Source: an uncultured Bacilli bacterium (GTDB taxonomy: Bacteria; Bacillota_I; Bacilli_A; RF39; UBA660). From it: a stretch of DNA of 11,147 nucleotides. A program made the translations under genes and the position numbers. The first letter of the stretch is position 1. Each line of letters begins with the position of its first letter. This document shows, piece by piece, positions 1 to 6,137 of this stretch. The DNA is taken from the NCBI GenBank assembly GCA_944363695.1, contig CALVUW010000029.1, positions 1 to 11,147 on the forward strand. The letters run 5' to 3'. A model generated the notes under the pieces. That model worked only from the letters and a program-made list of their open reading frames with translations, did not search any database and was not told the origin of the DNA.

Positions 1-413
1 TTTAAATCTTTAATTTCAGTTGGCTTTCTATCAACTGTCATATCTAAAAAAGAAACTTTATCATGCTTCCAATTTAATCTATCCATGATAGCATTATAAA
101 CCGGAAAAGTTGATTCCGATAATTTAAAATCTATTCTTAAAAAGTTTAAATTCATTATCTGCTTTAAAAAGTAATATCTCATTGATAAATCGCTTTTGTT
201 ATTTTTTATCATTGCCTCATCGTAAATAGTGCATTGGATTGGCAAAGTAGTATTTATAGTCCTTATTTCTTGGAGAAACTTCCAGAAATTATCAAACGAT
301 ATTTCAAATGAAATAAAACCAGTTCGAGGTTGATTTAAGTTTCTACTTGGTACAGCAGGACAATGTGATATTTTTAAAATATCTTTTTTTATAACGGCAT
401 CAAATTTATCCAT
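1..413 (-). CDS. Unrecognised protein, N-terminal 137 residues (3' end beyond window)
   Basis: The frame is open from an ATG at 411-413 to the left edge without a stop, so only the first 137 codons are visible. The start is well supported: a run of six G (420-425, read on the minus strand) sits six bases before the ATG, and a strong promoter lies upstream at 506-534. The protein begins MDKFDAVIKKDILKIS and is rich in Lys, Asn, Ile and Phe. It shows no signal peptide and no evident membrane segment. Aromatic-rich stretches alternate with charged ones (residues about 32-50 and 80-103), as in a soluble alpha/beta protein. I do not recognise the family and give no function. The DNA seems more AT-rich than the neighbouring ftsW and mraY genes, which fits an accessory or acquired gene, but this was judged by eye. 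It is probably transcribed independently of mraY-ftsW. Confidence 0.72.
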   Translation of the reverse strand, partial: MDKFDAVIKKDILKISHCPAVPSRNLNQPRTGFISFEISFDNFWKFLQEIRTINTTLPIQCTIYDEAMIKNNKSDLSMRYYFLKQIMNLNFLRIDFKLSESTFPVYNAIMDRLNWKHDKVSFLDMTVDRKPTEIKDL

Positions 414-500
414 ATGTTTCCCCCCAAAAAAATCTCATTGTTTTTACAATGGAATTATATATAATACAAAATGTTTTTTGCCCCCATTGTTCAACAAGTG
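414..500 (-). promoter_or_regulatory. Attenuator-like 5' leader of the left-edge gene
   Basis: The predicted leader, about 86 nt from a start near 499-501 to the ATG, has three complementary arms in the minus-strand RNA. Arm 1 is ACAATGG (484-490), arm 2 is CCATTGT (446-452) and arm 3 is ACAATG (436-441). Arms 2 and 3 make a 6-bp hairpin with an AAAA loop, followed after three bases by seven U (426-432), like a weak intrinsic terminator. Arms 1 and 2 can instead pair over 7 bp plus two G-U pairs, which would prevent that hairpin. The G-run ribosome binding site (420-425) follows directly. The arrangement resembles transcription attenuation, but the stems are short and AT-rich, and no known riboswitch or leader peptide is recognised. 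Confidence 0.4.
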
Positions 501-505
501 TGTAG

Positions 506-534
506 ATTATAGCATAATTAAGGTGAAAAGTCAA
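506..534 (-). promoter_or_regulatory. SigA-type promoter for the left-edge gene
   Basis: Read on the minus strand, TTGACT (529-534) and a perfect TATAAT (506-511) are separated by exactly 17 bases, and the -10 is preceded by TGC, a TGn extension. This is the best promoter match in the window. Transcription would begin near 499-501 and run leftward into the partial gene. Confidence 0.85.
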
Positions 535-726
535 ATTTGTGTAAATCAATTTCGGATGACAAAATAAAAACCGTGTCCGCATTCTTACTGCCCCTCTTTT
601 CATTGGCCCTAGAGAATCTTAGGTTGTCAAAGTAAAAATGACGAAAGCAAAGAAGGAATTGTTGCAGATGGAACAATCTTTAAAATAAAATGGGCTTGTT
701 ATTTTTCACTTGTTCTATATTTTTTA
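535..726. other. Intergenic stretch downstream of ftsW; no gene seen
   Basis: This is the rest of the 313-base gap between ftsW and the left-edge gene. A short inverted repeat, ATTGTT (658-663) with AACAAT (672-677) and an 8-base loop, is read on the minus strand after ftsW and is followed by a moderately pyrimidine-rich stretch. It could be a weak terminator for the mraY-ftsW transcript, but it lacks a proper U tract. A second small repeat, CCTA/TAGG (608-623), is weaker still. No supported reading frame, RNA gene or mobile-element end is visible. Confidence 0.4.
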
Positions 727-1821
727 TCATGATTTATGTTCTCCACGAGAAATGTTTAGAAGGATTCCGACACTTATCATACTGATCAATAAGGAACTTC
801 CTCCATAAGATAAGAAAGGTAAGGTGACTCCAGTAACTGGAATCAAACCAACGACAACAGCTAAGTTCATAATCGCTTGAAAAATCATTTGGAATACCAT
901 CCCAAAGGATAAATATTTAGCGAAATGATTTTCAGCATGTAAAGCGATTTTGATACCACGATATAATACGATAAAGAAAAGTCCACAGACAATAAAAGCT
1001 CCCACGACACCGAATTCTTCACTGATGATGGAAAAGATAAAATCTGTTTGAGGCTCTGGTAGATAAAAATGTTTCTGCCTAGAATTTAAAAATCCTTGGC
1101 CAAGTAGTCCCCCAGGACCAATGGCATACATGGATTGAATCATCTGAAAACCAGTACCTAAGGGATCGGCCCAAGGATTTAAAAACGAAGTAATGCGATC
1201 CATTCGATAAGGAGCGATGATAATAAGAATAACAATACCAATTAAACCGATAATTCCCATTCCATAAAAGAATTTCATATTAACACCAGCGATAAATAAA
1301 AGGGCAATAACACTCATCATAAACACCATACCAGTACCAAGATCTGGCTGTAACATGATTAGGCCAAAGCATAAGATCGCAATGAATAGAATCGGAAATA
1401 CCCCTTGCCGATAACTTTTTAAGAATTTGTTGCTAGAACTTAGATATTTACTAGTAAAGATAATCATGCCAAGTTTGGCAAATTCACTTGGTTGAATTCC
1501 AAGCGGTCCAATGCCAAACCAACTGCGACTACCATTACGGACACTACCAATTCCTGGTATTAATACTAAAACCAACAACAAAAAACAAATACCCAATATG
1601 ATATTTGCCTTTTTGTAATAGATTTGATAATCTATTTTACTAACGATATATACTAGTATAAATCCTGCTATAGCGAATAATGCTTGTTGTTTCACATAGT
1701 GAAAACTATCTTGAAACTTGTATTCTGCCCAAATGCTAGAAGCAGAATAAATCATTAAAAGTCCAAATAGTATTAATAATATTACGGCGATCAGTAAAGG
1801 CAAATCTACCTTTTTCTTCAA
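727..1821 (-). CDS. ftsW: FtsW, SEDS-family peptidoglycan glycosyltransferase
   Basis: A 364-residue polytopic membrane protein of the SEDS family. These proteins polymerise lipid II into glycan strands at the division septum, together with a class B penicillin-binding protein. Visible family signatures are GSRSWFGIGPLGIQPSEFAKLG (residues 97-118), LQPDLGTG (157-164), LNPWADPLGTGFQ (214-226) and TDFIFS (259-264), whose Asp260 matches the catalytic aspartate of FtsW/RodA. The C-terminal stretch GLIPVTGVTLPFLSYGGSS (325-343) is typical of FtsW/SpoVE. About ten hydrophobic segments are present, the usual number. The start codon is TTG (1819-1821), preceded by AAGGAAAGGTGA, which overlaps the mraY stop region. 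The gap after mraY is only 16 bases, so the two genes are probably cotranscribed. The mraY neighbourhood favours FtsW over RodA. If the host sporulates, SpoVE is the closest alternative name. Confidence 0.93.
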   Translation of the reverse strand: MKKKVDLPLLIAVILLILFGLLMIYSASSIWAEYKFQDSFHYVKQQALFAIAGFILVYIVSKIDYQIYYKKANIILGICFLLLVLVLIPGIGSVRNGSRSWFGIGPLGIQPSEFAKLGMIIFTSKYLSSSNKFLKSYRQGVFPILFIAILCFGLIMLQPDLGTGMVFMMSVIALLFIAGVNMKFFYGMGIIGLIGIVILIIIAPYRMDRITSFLNPWADPLGTGFQMIQSMYAIGPGGLLGQGFLNSRQKHFYLPEPQTDFIFSIISEEFGVVGAFIVCGLFFIVLYRGIKIALHAENHFAKYLSFGMVFQMIFQAIMNLAVVVGLIPVTGVTLPFLSYGGSSLLISMISVGILLNISRGEHKS

Positions 1822-1837
1822 ATATAATCACCTTTCC

Positions 1838-2818
1838 TTATAACCATACTCCAAATAAAATACCACCCATAGCTAGTAATAGACCGAATGTACAGAATAG
1901 TTTTACAATATCAGTTTCTGACCAACCTAACTTTTCAAAATGATGATGAAGTGGTGTCATTAGGAATAATTTATGATGGAATAACTTAATCCATAATACT
2001 TGTAAAATAACAGATAAAGTTTCAATAACGAAGACACCTGCTACAACTAATAGGGTAAGTTCTCGATGCGTTAAAATAGCTACAGCTCCCATCACACCAC
2101 CAAGTGCTAGGCTTCCGGTATCTCCCATGAATACTTTGGCAGGGTGGGTGTTATAAACAAGAAAGCCAATCAAACTACCAACTAGTACTAAACAGAAAAT
2201 ACCAATATCTTCAAACCCAACCATAAAAGAAATAAGGGCGAAAGCAATAAAGGCAATGGCAGAAAGGCTTCCTGCTAAGCCATCTAGACCATCCGTAATA
2301 TTAACGGCATTAGAAGAACCAATCAAGATAAAGAGAATGAATAGGCCATACCACCAACCCATTTCTAAATCAATATGTAGTGTTCCTACAACCCATGAGG
2401 TCTGACCACCATTTTTCATATAAATATAGAAAAAGATTGTAGAAATAATAACTTGTCCAAATAGTTTCTGATAAGTTGTTAACCCTTCGTTATTATGACG
2501 TTTAATGGATAAAAAGTCATCTAGAAATCCAATGATAGCAAAACCACAAAATACAATAAGCACGATTGCTAAATTGTCGGAAAAAGCAATTTTGTTGGTG
2601 ATGAGTAGTCCTAAAGTAATCAGTACCGTTGGTATAATAAAAATTAAACCACCCATAGTTGGGGTACCTTCTTTTTTTCGATGTGATTCCCCCACAAATA
2701 CACTGATGCGTTGTCCGACTTTTAATTTTTTTAATAATGGTAATAACACAAGCCCTAAACAGGCACTAAATAAAAAACCAATCATTACCGCAAAAACAGC
2801 TTTTGTTAATAGTAACAT
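1838..2818 (-). CDS. mraY: MraY, phospho-N-acetylmuramoyl-pentapeptide-transferase
   Basis: A 326-residue integral membrane enzyme that transfers phospho-MurNAc-pentapeptide from UDP to undecaprenyl phosphate, giving lipid I, the first membrane step of peptidoglycan synthesis. The length is normal for the family. Diagnostic motifs are all present: KKEGTPTMGG (residues 48-57), the DD pair of the metal and prenyl-phosphate site (100-101), NITDGLDGLAG (173-183), FMGDTGSLALG (230-240) and the histidine loop MTPLHHHFE (287-295). About ten membrane segments separate them. The ATG at 2816-2818 is preceded by GGGAGAGTGA at good spacing. It is the first gene of a leftward unit with ftsW. Its product is converted by MurG to lipid II, the substrate of FtsW. 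murD, murG and the rest of the usual division and cell-wall cluster are not in the window. Confidence 0.97.
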   Translation of the reverse strand: MLLLTKAVFAVMIGFLFSACLGLVLLPLLKKLKVGQRISVFVGESHRKKEGTPTMGGLIFIIPTVLITLGLLITNKIAFSDNLAIVLIVFCGFAIIGFLDDFLSIKRHNNEGLTTYQKLFGQVIISTIFFYIYMKNGGQTSWVVGTLHIDLEMGWWYGLFILFILIGSSNAVNITDGLDGLAGSLSAIAFIAFALISFMVGFEDIGIFCLVLVGSLIGFLVYNTHPAKVFMGDTGSLALGGVMGAVAILTHRELTLLVVAGVFVIETLSVILQVLWIKLFHHKLFLMTPLHHHFEKLGWSETDIVKLFCTFGLLLAMGGILFGVWL

Positions 2819-2847
2819 ATATTCACTCTCCCGTTTCTTACTTTTGT

Positions 2848-2856
2848 ATTATAACA
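2848..2856 (-). promoter_or_regulatory. Extended -10 promoter for mraY-ftsW
   Basis: On the minus strand TGT precedes a perfect TATAAT (2848-2853), an extended -10 box. No good -35 hexamer lies at 16-18 bases, which is common for extended -10 promoters. Transcription would start near 2841, giving a short leader before the mraY ribosome binding site (about 2825-2832). Confidence 0.7.
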
Positions 2857-2932
2857 TAACCTTTTCTTTTCGTCTTAAAAATTGTATGATCAGACACTTC
2901 CTTGACATTTTTCTTTATATCTTATGTGTCAG

Positions 2933-2959
2933 CACAAAGAAATAGACATAAAGAAATAG
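2933..2959. repeat. Two 13-bp direct repeats upstream of the 62-residue gene
   Basis: The unit CAYAAAGAAATAG occurs at 2933-2945 and again at 2947-2959, with a 14-base period and one base of difference. It lies just upstream of the -10 box at 2982-2987, where the -35 would be expected. It may be a tandem regulator site or chance duplication; nothing identifies a regulator. Confidence 0.5.
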
Positions 2960-2978
2960 CCTTTTATTCAAAAAAGTA

Positions 2979-2987
2979 TGCTATACT
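2979..2987 (+). promoter_or_regulatory. Extended -10 promoter candidate for the 62-residue protein
   Basis: TGC followed by TATACT (2982-2987) makes an extended -10 box; the -35 region is poor. A start near 2994 would leave a leader of only about ten bases and cut close to the GGTGAT ribosome binding site. An upstream TTGACA (2902-2907) has no convincing -10 partner. Confidence 0.45.
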
Positions 2988-3003
2988 TAAAACGGTGATA
3001 ATG

Positions 3004-3192
3004 ATGGGATTAATTGTAAAAAATACAACTTATGATAGTGGAGAAGATATACTGCCAGTCGGGGCGGTGGTTACCATTATGGAAACTGGTGAACAAGCAG
3101 AAGTTGTCATGAACTTTGGAAATTTGTATCAAGTAAAAAAAGCAGATGGTACCATTGCTACTTATAGCCGTTTAGAATTAGCACGCAGTTAA
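3004..3192 (+). CDS. Small soluble protein of 62 residues, function unknown
   Basis: The reading frame MGLIVKNTTYDSGEDILPVG... is 62 residues long. The frame is open further upstream to 2902, but that part covers promoter-like DNA. GGTGAT (2994-2999) sits at a normal distance from the ATG at 3004. The adjacent ATG at 3001 is possible and would add one Met. The sequence is dominated by short beta-strand-like pieces separated by Gly, Glu and Asp turns: VGAVVTIMETG, QAEVVMNFG, YQVKKADG, and a final YSRLELARS. This suggests a small SH3- or KOW-like barrel, reminiscent in pattern of the beta domain near the MutS2 C-terminus. I do not recognise the family and that resemblance is only impression. 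No membrane segment, Cys pair or catalytic motif is seen. It is divergent from mraY and upstream of the DinD-like gene, which has its own promoter. Confidence 0.7.
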   Translation: MGLIVKNTTYDSGEDILPVGAVVTIMETGEQAEVVMNFGNLYQVKKADGTIATYSRLELARS

Positions 3193-3260
3193 AAATTTCA
3201 TGCCTAAATGGTCTTTTATCTGCAAAGAAATTGTGTCTTTGGATGGGTTGATTTTTTGCA

Positions 3261-3290
3261 TCGACAAACATTTGTTTGGTATAGTATATT
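3261..3290 (+). promoter_or_regulatory. Promoter of the DinD-like gene with LexA-box-like operator
   Basis: TCGACA (3261-3266, one mismatch to TTGACA) and TATATT (3285-3290) are 18 bases apart. An alternative -10 is TATAGT (3280-3285). Between them lies the inverted repeat CAAAC-ATTT-GTTTG (3265-3278). It resembles the Gram-positive LexA/DinR operator, built on GAAC-N4-GTTC, with the outer G and C replaced by A and T, matching 11 of 14 positions of the CGAACRNRYGTTYC pattern. Its position would block RNA polymerase. The site is imperfect, so LexA control is a hypothesis supported mainly by the identity of the downstream gene. Confidence 0.5.
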
Positions 3291-3312
3291 TAGAGTGCAA
3301 GAAGGAGGGGCC

Positions 3313-4167
3313 ATGAATCAAGATAAAATGCATTTAATTAATAAAATATTTAACAATGAGACAATCAGAACTGTATGGGATAAAGAAGCTGAAAAATATT
3401 ATATTAGTGTGGTAGATATAGTGGGAATTGTTTCGGAAAGTAAAGATGGAAGAAAATATTGGAATAAATTAAAACAGCGTCTTAAAGATGAGGGAAATGA
3501 AACGGTGACAAATTGTCACCAGTTGAAACTGAAAGCGCAAGATGGTAAGTATCGTATGACAGATGTTGTTGATATTGAAGGCATGTTTAGAATATTCGAA
3601 TCTATTCCTAGTAAAAATGCTGAACCAATAAAACAGTGGTTAGCACATTTAGGGAGTGAAAGAATAAATGAAATATTTGACCCATCCATTGCCGCTCAAC
3701 GATCAATAGATTTATATAGAGCAAAGGGTTATGATGAGGCTTGGATTGAGAAGAGGATTAAAGGTATACAACATCGGAAACAACTAACGGATGTTTGGAA
3801 AGCGGGAAATATTAAAGAAGGAAAAGAATATGCAATTCTTACAAATGAAATATATAAAGAATGGTCAGGAATGAATGCTAAAGAATATAAACAGTATAAA
3901 GGTCTACGTAAAGAATCCTTAAGAGATAATATGTCTGATATAGAAGTTGCTCTTGCAGATTTAGGAGAAATAGCTACCAGAGAACTTACTAAAAAACATA
4001 AACCTGATGGTCTAGAACAAAATAAAAAGATAGCAAGAATGGGTGCTAATACGGCAAAAGTGGCAAGAGTCGACCTGGAAAGAAAGTTAGGAGAATCCCT
4101 CATCACAAAAAATAATGCTTTAAACTATCAATACATAGAAGCATTAGATAAGATAGAAAATAAATAA
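3313..4167 (+). CDS. Bro-N domain, DinD-like (DNA-damage-inducible protein D type) protein
   Basis: A 284-residue soluble protein. The start at 3313 is set by AAGGAGGGG (3302-3310); the frame extends upstream to 3208, but that part spans the promoter. Residues about 13-120 match the Bro-N fold seen in phage antirepressors and chromosomal relatives: an IRTVWDKEAEKYYISVVDIV start, an RKYWNKLKQRL segment (47-57) and the conserved AEPIKQWLAHLGSERINE (103-120). The C-terminal half carries EYAILTNEIYKEWSGM (172-187) and ends with the EQNKKIARMGANTAKVAR (235-252) and ITKNNAL pattern, which resembles E. coli DinD. DinD is SOS-induced and has been reported to inhibit RecA filaments; whether this protein does so is unknown. 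There are no phage structural genes nearby, so it looks like a stand-alone chromosomal member. It is preceded by a LexA-box-like promoter. Confidence 0.83.
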   Translation: MNQDKMHLINKIFNNETIRTVWDKEAEKYYISVVDIVGIVSESKDGRKYWNKLKQRLKDEGNETVTNCHQLKLKAQDGKYRMTDVVDIEGMFRIFESIPSKNAEPIKQWLAHLGSERINEIFDPSIAAQRSIDLYRAKGYDEAWIEKRIKGIQHRKQLTDVWKAGNIKEGKEYAILTNEIYKEWSGMNAKEYKQYKGLRKESLRDNMSDIEVALADLGEIATRELTKKHKPDGLEQNKKIARMGANTAKVARVDLERKLGESLITKNNALNYQYIEALDKIENK

Positions 4168-4200
4168 TATATAGATACTATAAAATTTAAAACTTTAGTA

Positions 4201-4232
4201 TGTCATGGTCTTGACACTTTTGGGCTTTTTTT
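4201..4232 (+). terminator. Weak terminator-like hairpin after the DinD-like gene
   Basis: TGTCA (4201-4205) pairs with TGACA (4212-4216) around a 6-base loop, followed by TTTT (4218-4221) and a seven-T run (4226-4232). Only five base pairs form and the long T run is ten bases away, so termination is likely inefficient. The right arm is also the -35 box of the next promoter. Confidence 0.35.
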
Positions 4233-4239
4233 GTACAGT
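4211..4239 (+). promoter_or_regulatory. SigA-type promoter for the acyl-CoA synthetase gene
   Basis: A perfect TTGACA (4211-4216) and TACAGT (4234-4239, four of six consensus bases) are separated by exactly 17 bases. The start would fall near 4246, about 30 bases before the ATG at 4278, with GGAGGAGG (4264-4271) as the ribosome binding site. Confidence 0.65.
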
Positions 4240-4277
4240 AATGTTGAAAGAATAAGGGGTCATGGAGGAGGAAATAT

Positions 4278-6068
4278 ATGGAAGAAATAAAAAAAACTGG
4301 GAAACCGTCTATTGATATGCCGCATCATCGTTGGTATCCAGAAGAAGCTTATAATAGAGAAGTTCCAAAAGCAAAAGCCTATGATTATATGAAGCAAAGA
4401 AATCAAAATTATTTAAATGATGTCGTGCTTCGCTATTTCGGAAGGAAGATTACCTATCGTGAGTTTTTAGCGAAAATTGACGAAACAGAGAAAGCCTTAA
4501 TACAGGCAGGTGTTAAAGAAAATGACATTGTAACGATTATGTCTATTAACAGCCCTGAATTAGTCTATGTATTTTATGCATTAAATAAAATGAATGCCAT
4601 TCCTAATATGATTGATCCAAGAACAAAACCGGTTGGTATAAAGATGTATTTGGATGAAGTGAAATCACAGCATTTGTTTATGTTAAATTTATGTTATCCA
4701 GCCGTAAAAGAAATTATTGATCAAACAACAGTTGAGAAAGTAGTGGTATTATCGCCTAATGATTCGTTACCATTTGGTGTTAAACAAATAAAAGCTTGGA
4801 AAGATCGTCAAGAGATAAAAGAAGGTAAGCAGCCAGTCATTACTTATGATGATACGTTTATATCTTGGTCTAATTTTATTAGAGAAGGGCGTAAAGTGAA
4901 AGAGGTACCTCATATTCCGTATAAAGAAAACACAACAGCGTGTATTGTTCACACGGGTGGTACGACAGGTGTACCAAAAGGAGTAGAACTTACCAATGAA
5001 AATTTAAATGCTATGGTGGAAAACCTAGACTATGTTCATACGGATTTAAAACGTCATCGTCGTTTCTTAAATGTTCTAGTTCCTTTTGTTGCTTATGGTG
5101 CTGTTAACGGTGTCCATACAGCGGTTTCCAAAGGATGGGAATCAACCATTATTCCAAAAATGGATCAAGGAAAATTTGCAGAGTTATTACTAAAGAACAA
5201 AACAGAAATATGCTTAGGAGTTCCTGCTTATTTTGATTCGGCTATGGAAGATAAAAATTTCCAAGAAGCCGATTTACACCATGCTGTTAGCTATATCGTT
5301 GGTGGCGATGGCATGAAAAAAGAAAAAGAATTCCGTTTAGATGATTTTATCGTATCTCGTGGCGGACGTGTTATCAAAAAAGGATATGGTCTAACTGAAT
5401 GTGCTGCTGCAGCCACGGTATCAAGTGATGTCATCAATTCGATTGGAAGTGTAGGCCTACCGTTACCACAGATTTCCATTGCTGCTTTTGATTTGGAAAC
5501 AGGAGAAGAAAAAAATTATGGTGAGTCAGGAGAACTATGCATTAGTGGTCCAACCGTAATGAAGAGCTATTATAACCATAAAGAAGAAACTGATCTAGTA
5601 TTACGGAAACATGATGATGGAAAAACATGGTTACATACTGGTGATTGGGGTTATGTAGCAGAAGATGGACAAGTATTTGTAACCGATCGTATCAAAAATA
5701 TTATTCCTCGTAGTGGTTATAAAGTTTATCCATCAGTAATCGAGAACTTAGTAAGTCAAAAACCATATATTCAAGGTTGTGCTTGTGTTGGTATTCCTAG
5801 TGCAGAAGAGGGAACAGCGCCAGTTGTTTATGCTGTGTTAGAAGAAAAATATCGTAATCAGAATTTAGAGGAATCTATGAAAGAAGATATTACTAACGCC
5901 TTTTTAGAAAGCTATCTTCCTGATTACAATTATCCATATGAAATTATCTTCCGTGAGTCTTTACCACAGACTTCTGTTGGAAAAATTGATAAATTAGCAT
6001 TAAAACGAGAATACTTGGATGAAAAAGGTATGATTACAGAAAAACCAAAAGTATTTTCAAAAGGTTAA
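4278..6068 (+). CDS. AMP-forming acyl-CoA synthetase / AMP-ligase family enzyme
   Basis: A 596-residue member of the class I adenylate-forming (ANL) superfamily. It would activate a carboxylic acid, probably a fatty or related organic acid, with ATP to an acyl-AMP and then pass it to CoA or another acceptor. All core motifs are visible: the phosphate loop HTGGTTGVPKG (residues 225-235), YGLTE (370-374), LHTGDWGYV (452-460), the hinge region DRIKNIIPRSGYKVYP (470-485) and the C-terminal SVGKIDKLALK, with Lys569 as the expected adenylation lysine. Both the large N-terminal domain and the mobile C-terminal domain are complete, with no carrier-protein domain. The substrate pocket cannot be read from sequence by eye, so the acid is unknown. 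The gene has its own promoter and a strong terminator, so it is monocistronic, lying just upstream of the kinase operon. A strong GGAGGAGG supports the ATG at 4278. Confidence 0.88.
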   Translation: MEEIKKTGKPSIDMPHHRWYPEEAYNREVPKAKAYDYMKQRNQNYLNDVVLRYFGRKITYREFLAKIDETEKALIQAGVKENDIVTIMSINSPELVYVFYALNKMNAIPNMIDPRTKPVGIKMYLDEVKSQHLFMLNLCYPAVKEIIDQTTVEKVVVLSPNDSLPFGVKQIKAWKDRQEIKEGKQPVITYDDTFISWSNFIREGRKVKEVPHIPYKENTTACIVHTGGTTGVPKGVELTNENLNAMVENLDYVHTDLKRHRRFLNVLVPFVAYGAVNGVHTAVSKGWESTIIPKMDQGKFAELLLKNKTEICLGVPAYFDSAMEDKNFQEADLHHAVSYIVGGDGMKKEKEFRLDDFIVSRGGRVIKKGYGLTECAAAATVSSDVINSIGSVGLPLPQISIAAFDLETGEEKNYGESGELCISGPTVMKSYYNHKEETDLVLRKHDDGKTWLHTGDWGYVAEDGQVFVTDRIKNIIPRSGYKVYPSVIENLVSQKPYIQGCACVGIPSAEEGTAPVVYAVLEEKYRNQNLEESMKEDITNAFLESYLPDYNYPYEIIFRESLPQTSVGKIDKLALKREYLDEKGMITEKPKVFSKG

Positions 6069-6094
6069 AAAGTACTGTTGCAGTACTTTTTTTT
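6067..6094 (+). terminator. Intrinsic terminator after the acyl-CoA synthetase gene
   Basis: AGTACTG (6071-6077) and CAGTACT (6081-6087) form a perfect stem with a TTG loop, extended by A-U pairs between 6067-6070 and the following T run (6088-6094). It begins within the stop codon and is the clearest terminator in the window. Confidence 0.93.
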
Positions 6095-6106
6095 GCGTGT
6101 TATAAT
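6078..6106 (+). promoter_or_regulatory. Extended -10 promoter for the kinase-to-NnrD operon
   Basis: A perfect TATAAT (6101-6106) preceded by TGT gives an extended -10. The hexamer 17 bases upstream is TTGCAG (6078-6083), a poor -35 inside the terminator hairpin of the previous gene. Transcription would begin near 6113, about 25 bases before the ATG at 6138. Confidence 0.68.
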
Positions 6107-6137
6107 CTATATAGGATAAAATAAAGAGTGTGGTTAT

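Noticed and set aside
406..603. Minus-strand reading frame of 65 codons between the left-edge gene and ftsW
   Set aside because: It runs over the strong TTGACT-N17-TATAAT promoter and the leader of the left-edge gene, has no good ribosome binding site, and its composition looks random.
638..688. Plus-strand 16-residue frame starting MTKAKKELLQ
   Set aside because: It has no ribosome binding site or promoter and could easily arise by chance in AT-rich DNA.
2505..2945. Plus-strand frame of 146 codons
   Set aside because: It is almost entirely antisense to the well-supported mraY gene and shows no start signals or recognisable protein features.
3223..3257. Hairpin CAAAGA/TCTTTG followed by a T run after the 62-residue gene
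   Set aside because: The stem is short and AT-rich, and the T run begins ten bases after it, so it is not a convincing terminator.
3208..3312. Upstream start for the DinD-like protein, adding 35 residues
   Set aside because: The extension covers the promoter and operator-like repeat and lacks family similarity; the ATG at 3313 has an excellent ribosome binding site.
3313..4167. Prophage indicated by an antirepressor-like gene
   Set aside because: No integrase, structural, lysis or repressor genes and no attachment sites are visible nearby; stand-alone chromosomal Bro-N/DinD-like genes are common.
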